Part shown: in pieces, positions 1 to 6,881 of the stretch
Numbering within the stretch: position 1 is the stretch's first letter
Layout: the number at the start of each line of letters is the position of its first letter
Assembly (NCBI GenBank): GCA_900551265.1
Contig: URVL01000059.1
Span: forward strand, 1 to 12,752
Reading direction: 5' to 3'
Source of the DNA: an uncultured Eubacteriales bacterium
GTDB lineage: Bacteria; Bacillota; Clostridia; Oscillospirales; QAMX01
Length of the DNA stretch: 12,752 nucleotides
Position numbers and translations under genes: made by a program
Notes under the pieces: model-generated
Database searches by the model: none
What the model saw: only the letters and a program-made list of their open reading frames with translations
Told to the model about the DNA's origin: nothing

Positions 1-160
1 TGCGCGGGCCCGTGAGCCCATGTATACGACAGGTGGTTCCGACCGCTCCGGCATGGGCTTTACCGTAATGGAGAGCTTTATGGACGAGCTCCGCGTCCGT
101 TCCCGCGAAGGCGTCGGGACAACAGTGACCATGGTGAAGCGGATAAGACCTAGAAAATGA
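1..160 (+). CDS. spoIIAB: Anti-sigma F factor SpoIIAB, C-terminal end (partial)
   Basis: The reading frame enters from the left edge (first full codon at 2) and ends at TGA 158-160, giving 52 residues of a C-terminus. SpoIIAB is the serine kinase/anti-sigma factor that holds sigma F inactive before septation and phosphorylates the anti-anti-sigma factor SpoIIAA. The visible part matches the end of its GHKL ATPase domain: a Thr-Gly-Gly then Arg-Ser-Gly-Met-Gly-Phe-Thr stretch (the ATP-lid glycine box), followed by Met-Glu-Ser-Phe-Met-Asp-Glu and a closing Gly-Thr-Thr-Val strand, as in the Bacillus protein from memory. The stop overlaps the sigma F start by ATGA, the usual spoIIA operon arrangement. 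spoIIAA and most of this gene lie outside the window. Confidence 0.93.
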   Translation, partial: ARAREPMYTTGGSDRSGMGFTVMESFMDELRVRSREGVGTTVTMVKRIRPRK

Positions 161-870
161 ATGAATATTCTGATAATGTCGCGCTCGTCCTACGTGCGCA
201 GCAGGGCGATGAAGAGGCCTTTTCACAGCTCATCAACGAAAACGCCGGTTTAATTTGGAGCATTGCCCGGCGTTACTTTGGCCGCGGCTGCGACGCAGAA
301 GACCTCTATCAGCTTGGCTGCGTCGGTTTTATCAAAGCTGTGCGCGGCTACGATACTTCCTTTGGCACACAATTTTCCACCTATGCTGTTCCCAAAATTG
401 CCGGAGAAATCCGACGTTTTCTCCGCGACGATGGACCCTTAAAAGTCAGCCGTGGGACAAAAGAAACCAGCGCACGTCTGATGCGAATCAAGTCTGAGCT
501 GGAAGCCAAGTTAGGACGCGAGGCGCGGCTTTCTGAACTTGCGGCGGAATCCGGGATCTCACCGGAAGATATTGCCGTTTGTGAACTTGCATCCTCTCCC
601 GTTCAGTCGCTGCAACAGCCGCTGGGCGACGATGGATTTGCACTAGAAAGCACCATCGGCGGCGAGAGCCTTGAAAATGTAATTGTAGAGCGGACTGCCC
701 TGCGCAGCGCACTGCGGGAACTCCCCGAAAAGGAACGTTCCGTCCTTATGCTTCGTTATTATCGCGGCATGACACAAGAGCGTGTTGCACGGGCGCTGGA
801 CGTTTCACAAGTACAGGTCTCACGTATTGAACGGCGTGCGATTGGTATGCTGCGCGAAAAGATCGGTTAA
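157..870 (+). CDS. spoIIAC: RNA polymerase sporulation sigma factor sigma F (SpoIIAC)
   Basis: This 237-residue protein is the first forespore-specific sigma factor, which directs RNA polymerase to early forespore genes once SpoIIAB releases it. Region 2 lies at about 30-97: the Asp-Leu-Tyr-Gln-Leu-Gly core-binding helix at 49-54, then Phe-Ser-Thr-Tyr-Ala and Glu-Ile-Arg-Arg-Phe-Leu-Arg-Asp-Asp-Gly for -10 melting and recognition. Region 3 is about 100-150. Region 4 is about 183-235, with a helix-turn-helix near 204-227 for the -35 element. Length is typical of sigma F/G. The ATG at 157 overlaps the spoIIAB stop (ATGA) and has no strong Shine-Dalgarno, so translation is probably coupled. Sigma G is a close relative, but the spoIIAB partner decides for sigma F. 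It ends with TAA, and no terminator is obvious before the next promoter. Confidence 0.95.
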   Translation: MNEYSDNVALVLRAQQGDEEAFSQLINENAGLIWSIARRYFGRGCDAEDLYQLGCVGFIKAVRGYDTSFGTQFSTYAVPKIAGEIRRFLRDDGPLKVSRGTKETSARLMRIKSELEAKLGREARLSELAAESGISPEDIAVCELASSPVQSLQQPLGDDGFALESTIGGESLENVIVERTALRSALRELPEKERSVLMLRYYRGMTQERVARALDVSQVQVSRIERRAIGMLREKIG

Positions 871-901
871 GGGCCTCCAGACATCTTACTTTATTTTTTC
901 A

Positions 902-930
902 TTGACAAGTACGTCCTCTTTTGTCAAAAT
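902..930 (+). promoter_or_regulatory. Sigma-A-type promoter for the PHP gene
   Basis: A perfect -35 TTGACA (902-907) is followed after 17 bases by CAAAAT (925-930), four of six matches to TATAAT. It sits 33 bases before the PHP start. This suggests vegetative transcription independent of the spoIIA operon. No sigma F/G-like pattern was recognised here. Confidence 0.6.
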
Positions 931-962
931 AGAAAAAAACAGGTAAGGACGTGATGTGTCAT

Positions 963-1970
963 ATGCGACAATATCTTTTACCCAAAGATGGCCATTTTTA
1001 TAAGGCAAACCTTCACTCGCACACTACGGTTTCAGACGGCACTTTCACAGCCGCAGAAATGAAAAAGATTTATATGGAACACGGATATAGCATTATTGCC
1101 TATACCGACCACGAAATCTTAGCCGATCATTCCGAACTCTCAGATGCGCATTTTCTTGCCATCACCGGTTATGAGCTCTCCATCAATGAACGCGGCGACA
1201 AACCCTGGCCACAAAAACAGACCTGCCATCTCAATCTTTATGCCCGTGATCCACACAACACGACGCAGGTTTGTTTCCACCCAGAACAATACTACTTCTG
1301 TGGAGAAGATGTCTATGGAAAAATCAAGTACATCGGAGAGCCTTATCTTCGAGAGCATACGCCCGCATGTATCAACGACATCATTCGCACCGCGCGGGAA
1401 AACGGCTTTCTCATCGCTTATAATCATCCGCACTGGTCACGAGAGGATCCACGCGACTATCTAAACTATGAGGGAATGTTTGCGATGGAAATTTATAACC
1501 ATGGCAGCAATTCTGTAGGTGTTTTTGAATATGATATCCAAGCATATGATTTGATGCTGCGCGCAGGGAAACGAATTTTTTGCTCCATGACAGATGATAA
1601 CCACAATAAAAATCCATACGGGAAATACACCGATTCCTTCGGCGGATTTAACATGATCAAAGCGCCGGAGCTGACGTACGGCGCTATTATCCACGCGCTG
1701 GAGAAAGGAACTTTTTATGCATCCCAAGGTCCGGAAATTTACGATCTTTATTTGGAAGACGGCGCGGTACACATAAAATGCTCACCGGTCAAAGGAATCT
1801 CCTATGTTGCAGGTGTGCGGCGCAACGCAGCGCGATTTGGCTACGACGGCTATCTGACGGAAGCATCCTTTTTAGTTGATCCTGGCGACGTCTTCTTCCG
1901 CATCAGCATTGTTGATTCGCAGGGGCGCCATGCGGACACACAGGCATATTTCCTGGACGAATGGCTGTAA
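963..1970 (+). CDS. PHP-domain phosphoesterase-like protein
   Basis: The 335-residue product belongs to the PHP (polymerase and histidinol phosphatase) superfamily of metal-dependent phosphoesterases. Metal-ligand motifs are in order: His-Ser-His near residues 18-20 followed by Asp25, Thr-Asp-His at 48-50, Glu71, His89, Asn-His-Pro-His at 154-157, and Asp-Asp-Asn-His at 211-214 near the end of the barrel. The last 80 residues look like a small beta-rich extension. Substrate is unknown; stand-alone relatives include nucleotide and oligonucleotide phosphatases. Three in-frame starts exist: GTG 951, ATG 954 and ATG 963. I prefer 963 because the family usually begins shortly before the Tyr-Leu-Leu-Pro segment and because the AAGGA at 945-949 is only about 4 bases from 954 (13 from 963). 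Neither spacing is ideal. It is monocistronic, with its own promoter and terminator. Confidence 0.85.
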   Translation: MRQYLLPKDGHFYKANLHSHTTVSDGTFTAAEMKKIYMEHGYSIIAYTDHEILADHSELSDAHFLAITGYELSINERGDKPWPQKQTCHLNLYARDPHNTTQVCFHPEQYYFCGEDVYGKIKYIGEPYLREHTPACINDIIRTARENGFLIAYNHPHWSREDPRDYLNYEGMFAMEIYNHGSNSVGVFEYDIQAYDLMLRAGKRIFCSMTDDNHNKNPYGKYTDSFGGFNMIKAPELTYGAIIHALEKGTFYASQGPEIYDLYLEDGAVHIKCSPVKGISYVAGVRRNAARFGYDGYLTEASFLVDPGDVFFRISIVDSQGRHADTQAYFLDEWL

Positions 1971-1980
1971 GTTAATGATT

Positions 1981-2021
1981 CCCCGGCGTCCTGTTTGAGC
2001 GACAGACACCGGGGATTTTTT
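1981..2021 (+). terminator. Intrinsic terminator after the PHP gene
   Basis: A hairpin at 1981-2014 pairs CCCCGG with CCGGGG, with a C/A mismatch and one bulged base before an inner CTGT/ACAG. It is followed by six Ts at 2016-2021. It serves the + strand. On the - strand the flank has no T-run, so it would be a weak terminator for the convergent operon, whose last stop is at 2026. Confidence 0.8.
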
Positions 2022-2025
2022 GCAC

Positions 2026-3114
2026 TTATAAGCCCATCGCAGCAAGAACGGTCTGCGCATAAACGCGCACGGAGAAATCATTGGGATGGTTAATACAATT
2101 TCCCGTGAGTTCATAATAGGTTTTTCCGCGTCGCAGCAGTGCCTCGCAGAATCTATGTACCGGTGCGACGGCTATGCCTCTCCTGTCCTTTGCAATTTCA
2201 AAAAGTGCGTCCTCCTGCTGAGCAAGCGTGTTATCCAGGAAACCGGCAATTTCCAGGCTAGGCGTCATAGGAGATATCAGAAGTACATCACAATCCGAAT
2301 TCTGACTCTGAACCGTGTCTATAATCGATTCCATCTGTGATTTATACAGCGAGGCAGAATCGCAAAGGCTGTTCATGCCAAATGCCAAGATGAGAAGATC
2401 AGGCGCATGCGGGCATACCAGCTCCTTTGCGTGCGCTACCCCCCATTCGGTCGTAGATCCGCCTGCACCACGATTAATTTTTTGAATTTCCGCCTGAGGA
2501 TATTCGGCATGCAGCTGCCGCGTAACCAGTTCTGCCCACGAGGGTAAATAGGGCGGGCGGCTTATTTTCAGGTGGAACGGCTGGTAGCTGCGCATATCGA
2601 TAACTTCTTCGTCACAGCCGCTGGCTTCCCACCCCGCTGTAATACTGTCGCCATAAAAAACCAGCCGGAACGCACCGCCGGTCGCTAGCTTCTGCATACT
2701 GCGGGAAAGTACGGCGCTTCCATCCGGCGGAACAAAATCATCCCAGCAAGTATGGTGCGAATAAGTTACGCAAAGTTGATAACGCACTACCTCCGGGAAA
2801 ATTGCAAGGTAACTTTTTCCTCCCGGCAAGCGGAGCCAGGCAGTCTCCTGCGCGCCGTCGTATGGCTTTCGGTACGCATCGCGAGGGAGAACCGGTATCC
2901 GGGAGTTGGACGTTCTTTGCAGTTGGGAACCCTCTATCCGGTAGTCGCGCCCCTCCTGATACACTGTTGCGCCATCATTTGACGTAACAGACTCCACACG
3001 ATCCGGCGTAAAAAGCAACTGTCCGCCTATAATGCTTCCATTCTCAGTTTCTGAAAAACAAATCGGTTCCTGATAAATTCGTTTTGCGTTCCAAAGTTTT
3101 TCAAGCTGTTCCAT
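2026..3114 (-). CDS. Two-domain SGNH/GDSL-family hydrolase
   Basis: The 362-residue protein has an N-terminal beta-rich domain (about 1-145), then an SGNH esterase domain. The catalytic blocks are Gly-Asp-Ser-Ile-Thr at 155-159 (Ser157 nucleophile), Gly-Gly at 218-219, Gly-Met-Asn-Ser at 246-249 (oxyanion Asn248) and Asn-His-Pro-Asn-Asp at 342-346 (His343). The classical Asp three residues before the catalytic His is a Cys here; I recall the Asn-His-Pro-Asn-Asp form as common in this subgroup. The layout resembles carbohydrate O-acetyl esterases with an N-terminal sandwich domain, so deacylation of a sugar is likely but unproven. No signal peptide is seen, implying a cytoplasmic enzyme. The start is supported by AAAGGA at 3122-3127, seven bases upstream. 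It is the last gene of the eight-gene unit. Confidence 0.85.
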   Translation of the reverse strand: MEQLEKLWNAKRIYQEPICFSETENGSIIGGQLLFTPDRVESVTSNDGATVYQEGRDYRIEGSQLQRTSNSRIPVLPRDAYRKPYDGAQETAWLRLPGGKSYLAIFPEVVRYQLCVTYSHHTCWDDFVPPDGSAVLSRSMQKLATGGAFRLVFYGDSITAGWEASGCDEEVIDMRSYQPFHLKISRPPYLPSWAELVTRQLHAEYPQAEIQKINRGAGGSTTEWGVAHAKELVCPHAPDLLILAFGMNSLCDSASLYKSQMESIIDTVQSQNSDCDVLLISPMTPSLEIAGFLDNTLAQQEDALFEIAKDRRGIAVAPVHRFCEALLRRGKTYYELTGNCINHPNDFSVRVYAQTVLAAMGL

Positions 3115-3129
3115 GTAAAGGTCCTTTCT

Positions 3130-3672
3130 CTATCTCAGCATATTAATACGTTCCCGGTAATCGGGAAGAATCCGTTCAACCAGCGAATAAAAATTTCTTC
3201 CGTGGTTTCTATGGACAATGTGCGCCAGTTCATGCACAACAACGTAATCAATGGCAGCATCCGGATAGCGCATCAACCGCCAGGCAAAGCACAATCCATT
3301 TTTTGCGTTACAACTTCCAAACCGTTTTTTTGCCGAGGTTATTTTGACCCACGCTGGTGTTACATTCATAATAGCTGCATAATGTGATACACGCTGCGGA
3401 ATATATTCCCGCGCCCGCTGTTTCAAAACCTCTATATCCGCCGTGCTCAGCTCCGGGTATTTCTCGGTAAGTGATCGCTGGTGGGCAAGTTGCTTTTTAA
3501 TCCATTCACGATGACGCTTTAAAATAGATTCAACCGCCGCACGCGGCATACGTTGCGGCACGCGAACAACAACCTCCTGCTTCTGTGTTACCTCAATCGA
3601 TACCGTGCGCCGCGCAGAGCGAACCAGTCGATATGACATTTCCCAATTCATTTGCTCATCAAGACCACTCAC
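3130..3672 (-). CDS. YgjP-like zinc metallopeptidase
   Basis: This 180-residue protein matches the YgjP/DUF45 family. The zincin signature His-Glu-Leu-Ala-His is at 147-151, with the third ligand probably His157 in Arg-Asn-His-Gly, followed by the family's Phe-Tyr-Ser-Leu-Val-Glu...Pro-Asp-Tyr end. An Arg-Phe-Gly-Ser-Cys motif at 117-121 is also typical. It is shorter than many relatives of about 230 residues, mainly at the N-terminus. Proteolysis is presumed; the physiological substrate is unknown. I keep the GTG start at 3672, which overlaps the radical SAM gene by 14 bases and has GGAGG about 12 bases upstream. ATG 3651 is an alternative that would give 173 residues. It ends with TAG, and the next gene starts 15 bases later in the same frame. 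Confidence 0.85.
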   Translation of the reverse strand: MSGLDEQMNWEMSYRLVRSARRTVSIEVTQKQEVVVRVPQRMPRAAVESILKRHREWIKKQLAHQRSLTEKYPELSTADIEVLKQRAREYIPQRVSHYAAIMNVTPAWVKITSAKKRFGSCNAKNGLCFAWRLMRYPDAAIDYVVVHELAHIVHRNHGRNFYSLVERILPDYRERINMLR

Positions 3673-4561
3673 CCTGCTTCACGTCCTCCCGTTCAAAATA
3701 GGCGTTGATTTCATTCAGAACTTGTTTTTTATCCGCGCTCCACAGGGGTGCAAGTAAATTGCGCTTTGCGCCGTCCCCTGTCAAACGGTGAATGACAAGA
3801 TCCTCTGGTAAGCGGCGAATACAACCTGCGAGCAATTCCACGTACTTTTCAAGAGTCAGTGTTGGAAAGGCGCCGGCGGCATACGCAGCCGCCAGATCCG
3901 CATCACGCAAAACATGCAGCAGCTGGATCTTGATCCCCTGCACGCCGCTTCTTCCGATGTATGCAGCAGTTTCGTACATCATGCGCGGTGTTTCAAACGG
4001 TAGTCCAAGTATCATATGCGTCACCACTTCAATACCCGCCGCACGTAACCGCCTTACGCACATATCATAGCAGGCAAGGTCATACCCTCGTCTGATATAT
4101 GCCGCAGTGGACGGATGAATTGTTTGCAATCCCAGTTCTATCCAAATCGGTTTCCAGGTATTCAAGCGCCTTAGCAACGTCAATACTTCGTCTGAAATAC
4201 AGTCCGGGCGCGTAGCAATTGCCAGCGCTACGATGTCATCCGGTAACATGGCCGCTTGATAAAGACGTTCCAGCTTGTCCACCGGTGCATAAGTATTTGT
4301 AAAGCTTTGAAAATAAGCAATATACTTTGCCTGCCTTGCTTTGCCTGCCACAATGACGCGCGCCGCATCTAATTGTGCGGCAATGTCCAGCTCCGCAGAC
4401 ACAGCGAAATCGCCCGAACCGCGCCGGCTGCAAAAAATGCAGCCGCGCGTTCCGAGCGTACCGTCACGATTTGGACAGGTCATCCCGCCGTCAAGTGCCA
4501 GCTTATAGACCTTACATCCAAAACGTTCTTTCAAATATTCATTCAGCGCACGATATCTCAT
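3659..4561 (-). CDS. TIGR01212-family radical SAM protein
   Basis: The 300-residue protein is a radical S-adenosylmethionine enzyme of the YhcC/TIGR01212 group. Cluster cysteines are Cys29, Cys41 and Cys44 in a Cys-Pro-Asn-Arg-Asp-Gly...Gly-Cys-Ile-Phe-Cys arrangement, which departs from the plain CxxxCxxC spacing and is characteristic of this group and of Elp3-like enzymes. Later family hallmarks are a Gln-Ser-Phe-Thr-Asn-Thr-Tyr segment, a Glu-Leu-Gly-Leu-Gln-Thr segment and Gly-Leu-Pro-Phe-Glu-Thr near 203-208. The fold would be a TIM barrel binding a 4Fe-4S cluster and SAM. The reaction is not established; the group is often assumed to act on RNA. The start lies only 3 bases after the stop of the upstream membrane gene, with no strong Shine-Dalgarno, so coupled translation is likely. 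Confidence 0.9.
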   Translation of the reverse strand: MRYRALNEYLKERFGCKVYKLALDGGMTCPNRDGTLGTRGCIFCSRRGSGDFAVSAELDIAAQLDAARVIVAGKARQAKYIAYFQSFTNTYAPVDKLERLYQAAMLPDDIVALAIATRPDCISDEVLTLLRRLNTWKPIWIELGLQTIHPSTAAYIRRGYDLACYDMCVRRLRAAGIEVVTHMILGLPFETPRMMYETAAYIGRSGVQGIKIQLLHVLRDADLAAAYAAGAFPTLTLEKYVELLAGCIRRLPEDLVIHRLTGDGAKRNLLAPLWSADKKQVLNEINAYFEREDVKQGEWS

Positions 4562-4564
4562 CGC

Positions 4565-5320
4565 TTATTGATAATTCAGCTCTGCATACTGGAGCATATT
4601 CCGGCACAGGAAAAATCCAAGTATGGAAACCAGAACGTTGCACACCGTCATAATGAGAAACGCAGTTGTCATACCGGTTATCAAAACCCAGCCAAACGCC
4701 GCAGCAATGATTGCCAGCACCACACCCGGCGCAGCAAGCAGCAGCATGATAACGATATACAGGAGCATTACAATTCCCTTTGCGGCACTGCCGCTCCAAA
4801 TGCGCGAGAGAATCACATTACCCGCAATGAACAGCATGGTAAAGCTGATACGTGCCAAGATACAGAAAATCATCTCCGGTACATTCATACCAACAATCAA
4901 ATAAACCGGAACAAACATTAAAATAGCTTCTACTACTGCGCTGGGCAGAGACTCACGCAGCGCGTGCAGCATTTTAGAGAGAGGAGGCTCCGGGAGCAGG
5001 TAAATATAGGGTTTTAAAAGCTCCTTATTAAAACGTCCCAGCGCAACAGAAAAAAGCTGTAAATAGGTCGCCATAATGAAAACCGGCATAATACCGGAAT
5101 CGCGCATGAAAAGGGAAAAAACGATGACACAGACAACCCATATGAGAGATACCGTATCCAGAATCAAGATACGTGAGCGGCGGTTTTCCAGCTTGTGCTT
5201 ATAATAAAACATCTCCGCACCTTCGCCACGTCCAAAACCCGTTTTTCCCAATTTAACGTGTGCCGGCGCACTTTCGGCAACCACGCCCTGCTTGCTCGCA
5301 TTAATTGCGGATTGTGACAC
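4565..5320 (-). CDS. Putative ABC exporter membrane protein, C-terminal half (downstream of in-frame amber)
   Basis: This is the second half of a membrane protein whose first half is at 5342-6139. The frame is continuous with it: seven codons separate the TAG (5342-5344) from the GTG at 5320. The intact frame (4565-6139) would encode about 524 positions, which fits the putative ABC exporter family (ABC_export). A hydrophilic stretch of about 45 residues is followed by several membrane segments, near 53-90, 130-150, 155-175, 180-210 and 215-240. GTG 5320 has no ribosome binding site. ATG 5212 (residue 37) has GAAGGTG at 5218-5224 in front of it and is the better independent start, giving 215 residues that begin just before the first membrane segment. 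Whether this half is made is unknown. Confidence 0.6.
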   Translation of the reverse strand: MSQSAINASKQGVVAESAPAHVKLGKTGFGRGEGAEMFYYKHKLENRRSRILILDTVSLIWVVCVIVFSLFMRDSGIMPVFIMATYLQLFSVALGRFNKELLKPYIYLLPEPPLSKMLHALRESLPSAVVEAILMFVPVYLIVGMNVPEMIFCILARISFTMLFIAGNVILSRIWSGSAAKGIVMLLYIVIMLLLAAPGVVLAIIAAAFGWVLITGMTTAFLIMTVCNVLVSILGFFLCRNMLQYAELNYQ

Positions 5321-5341
5321 CTCTGCGGTTTTGATGACGTC

Positions 5342-5344
5342 CTA
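5342..5344 (-). other. In-frame amber codon interrupting the exporter membrane gene
   Basis: On the - strand, the codons TTT TAT TAG GAC GTC lie in one open frame from 6139 to 4565. A single base change from GAG or CAG would create this TAG. The flanking residues (Asp-Phe-Tyr before, Asp-Val-Ile after) read as continuous family sequence, with an acidic residue expected at the interrupted position from memory of relatives. Confidence 0.85.
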
Positions 5345-6139
5345 ATAAAAATCACTGTTTGATTTTTCAACAATCAGTACCAAAAGCGCAGCAAAAAGGG
5401 CGCACAAACCCAGTCCCAGCGCAATATCAGCCACATGAAAAGCAGCGATACCATCCGTAAACATGCCGAGCCATCCACCAATAGGCGTGAAGCGGAATAC
5501 AGTGCTGGTTCCAGCCGCAACAAGCTGCCGTACAACATTTTCAGTATCCTGCAAGACAAAAGATGCAGCATAAAGTACAATCAATGCAATATACGCCACA
5601 TAAATGACCTTTGCAATTCGCTTTTTCCGGTCGTCAGCCGAAGTCAGCGAGTAAATCACCATGGCTACAAACTGACCAAAAAAAACTGACAGGGCATATC
5701 CCAAGACCAAAATGAGCAGAAATCCATATTGAACGCCATATGACGTATGCATCCAGGTATATTGAAAGAGAATAAACAAGCTGAGAAGCAGCGAGGAACC
5801 AATTTGCTTGATTAACCCGTAAAACAGTACCTTGCGCTGTTCAAAAGGAGCTGGGAAAATCATATTGACATCTGGCATAGTAAAAATAGAGCCGCCATTT
5901 GCAAAGCCGTTTTTTACGAGCATCAAAAACATCAACGTATAAAGCGCTGTGGCGCCTGCGACCAGCTCACTGATATCGCGGTACTGCGTTGCCCCGCCCT
6001 CATCCGTATGACCCGCAAAAATAGTGAAACCGATCAGTACAAGCACGACAATTACATAAATCAGCCGTGCCGGCTTCTGAAAAAGACTCTTCACCGTATT
6101 TTTCAGACGGATCAAAATCAGATAATTCAGCGCACTCAT
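5342..6139 (-). CDS. Putative ABC exporter membrane protein, N-terminal half (ends at premature amber)
   Basis: The 265-residue product starts at ATG 6139, overlapping the ABC ATPase stop by ATGA, so the two form a transporter pair. Hydrophobic spans are visible near 24-42, 60-76, 108-130, 136-165, 177-196 and 235-258, with cytoplasmic basic loops such as Asp-Asp-Arg-Lys-Lys-Arg-Ile near 169-175. It resembles the front half of the putative ABC exporter (ABC_export) family, an integral membrane partner of a single ATPase with unknown cargo. The frame ends at TAG 5342-5344 right after Ser-Asp-Phe-Tyr and then runs on openly to 4565, so the protein appears truncated at about half its usual length. 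It may be a broken gene, a sequencing error or a readthrough case. The two halves could also assemble as separate chains. Confidence 0.7.
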   Translation of the reverse strand: MSALNYLILIRLKNTVKSLFQKPARLIYVIVVLVLIGFTIFAGHTDEGGATQYRDISELVAGATALYTLMFLMLVKNGFANGGSIFTMPDVNMIFPAPFEQRKVLFYGLIKQIGSSLLLSLFILFQYTWMHTSYGVQYGFLLILVLGYALSVFFGQFVAMVIYSLTSADDRKKRIAKVIYVAYIALIVLYAASFVLQDTENVVRQLVAAGTSTVFRFTPIGGWLGMFTDGIAAFHVADIALGLGLCALFAALLVLIVEKSNSDFY

Positions 6140-6840
6140 TGCTCCACCTTGCCTTCCGTAATCGCAAAAAAAAGATCTTCCAAACTTTGCGACTGCAGTT
6201 CCTCCGGCGTATTGTGCTTCGTTGCGGCAAACTCGCCGTTCATCATGATATGCGTGACATCCCAGTAATCTTCTACACTGTCAATCATATGGGTGCTGAT
6301 AAGGACAGTTGCGCCGCCAGCTTTCAATTCACGAAACACTTCTTTCAGTTCCTTAATTGCGTGCGGGTCAAGTCCAACCATTGGTTCGTCAAAAATGACA
6401 ACCTGTGGTTTGTGCGCCAATGCACAGCAAAGCGACAACTTCTGCTGCATACCCTTAGACAGTTCCTTGCCCAGTTTATCTTTTTTATCCCACAGCTCAA
6501 ATCTCTCCAACAGAGCCTGTCCATAGCCGTCATCACTCATGCGATAGGCACGGCGTATAAATTCCAAATGCTCCTCGACCGTCAGCAGGTCATAAACAGC
6601 CGGCATCTCCGGGATATACCCGAGCAGACGCTTCGCCTCAAGTGACTTATTGTCCAATCCGTCCAGCGTAATGGAACCCTGAAAGCGCAACAGCCCTGCG
6701 ATGCATTTAATAATGGTTGACTTTCCGGCGCCGTTAGGACCGAGCAGTATGGCAATTTGGCCGTCGGCAACTTCAAAACTGATATCGTTATTGGCAAGCG
6801 TTTTTCCATAACGCTTTGTGACATGTTCAATTTTCAGCAT
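6136..6840 (-). CDS. ABC transporter ATP-binding protein
   Basis: The 234-residue protein is the nucleotide-binding subunit that powers the adjacent membrane protein. Motifs are Walker A Gly-Pro-Asn-Gly-Ala-Gly-Lys-Ser-Thr (34-42), the signature Leu-Ser-Lys-Gly-Met-Gln-Gln (127-133), Walker B Val-Val-Ile-Phe-Asp-Glu-Pro (147-153), a D-loop Gly-Leu-Asp-Pro, and the switch His184 in Ile-Ser-Thr-His. All catalytic residues are present. The order resembles exporter-type ATPases of the CcmA/YhaQ kind. The frame is open upstream to 6918, but ATG 6840 is chosen because AAGGTGAT (6844-6851) lies at the right distance and the product then begins at the usual Met-Leu-Lys-Ile-Glu. The stop overlaps the membrane gene's start by ATGA. 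If the partner is truly broken, this intact ATPase may be orphaned or newly decaying. Confidence 0.93.
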   Translation of the reverse strand: MLKIEHVTKRYGKTLANNDISFEVADGQIAILLGPNGAGKSTIIKCIAGLLRFQGSITLDGLDNKSLEAKRLLGYIPEMPAVYDLLTVEEHLEFIRRAYRMSDDGYGQALLERFELWDKKDKLGKELSKGMQQKLSLCCALAHKPQVVIFDEPMVGLDPHAIKELKEVFRELKAGGATVLISTHMIDSVEDYWDVTHIMMNGEFAATKHNTPEELQSQSLEDLFFAITEGKVEQ

Positions 6841-6881
6841 AACATCACCTTTTTCCCCGCGACGACTGGGCGCGGAAGCAA

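Noticed and set aside
1981..2014. Bidirectional terminator shared by the PHP gene and the eight-gene unit
   Set aside because: The T-run exists only on the + strand side; on the - strand the hairpin is followed by AATCATTAAC.
4373..4921. A 182-codon open frame on the + strand opposite the radical SAM and exporter genes
   Set aside because: Its composition is low-complexity Arg/His/Asn/Gln-rich antisense translation with no family resemblance, and both underlying - strand genes are better supported.
5342..5344. Genome-wide reassignment of UAG as a sense codon
   Set aside because: The YgjP (3130-3132), YlmH (7403-7405) and aldo/keto reductase (10741-10743) genes all end at TAG at sensible family lengths, so UAG is a normal stop in this genome.
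6857..6875. GC-rich hairpin between the LOR and ABC ATPase genes as a terminator or attenuator
   Set aside because: A 5-bp CCGCG/CGCGG stem followed by GGAAAAAGG on the - strand. There is no U-tract and it directly precedes a good ribosome binding site.
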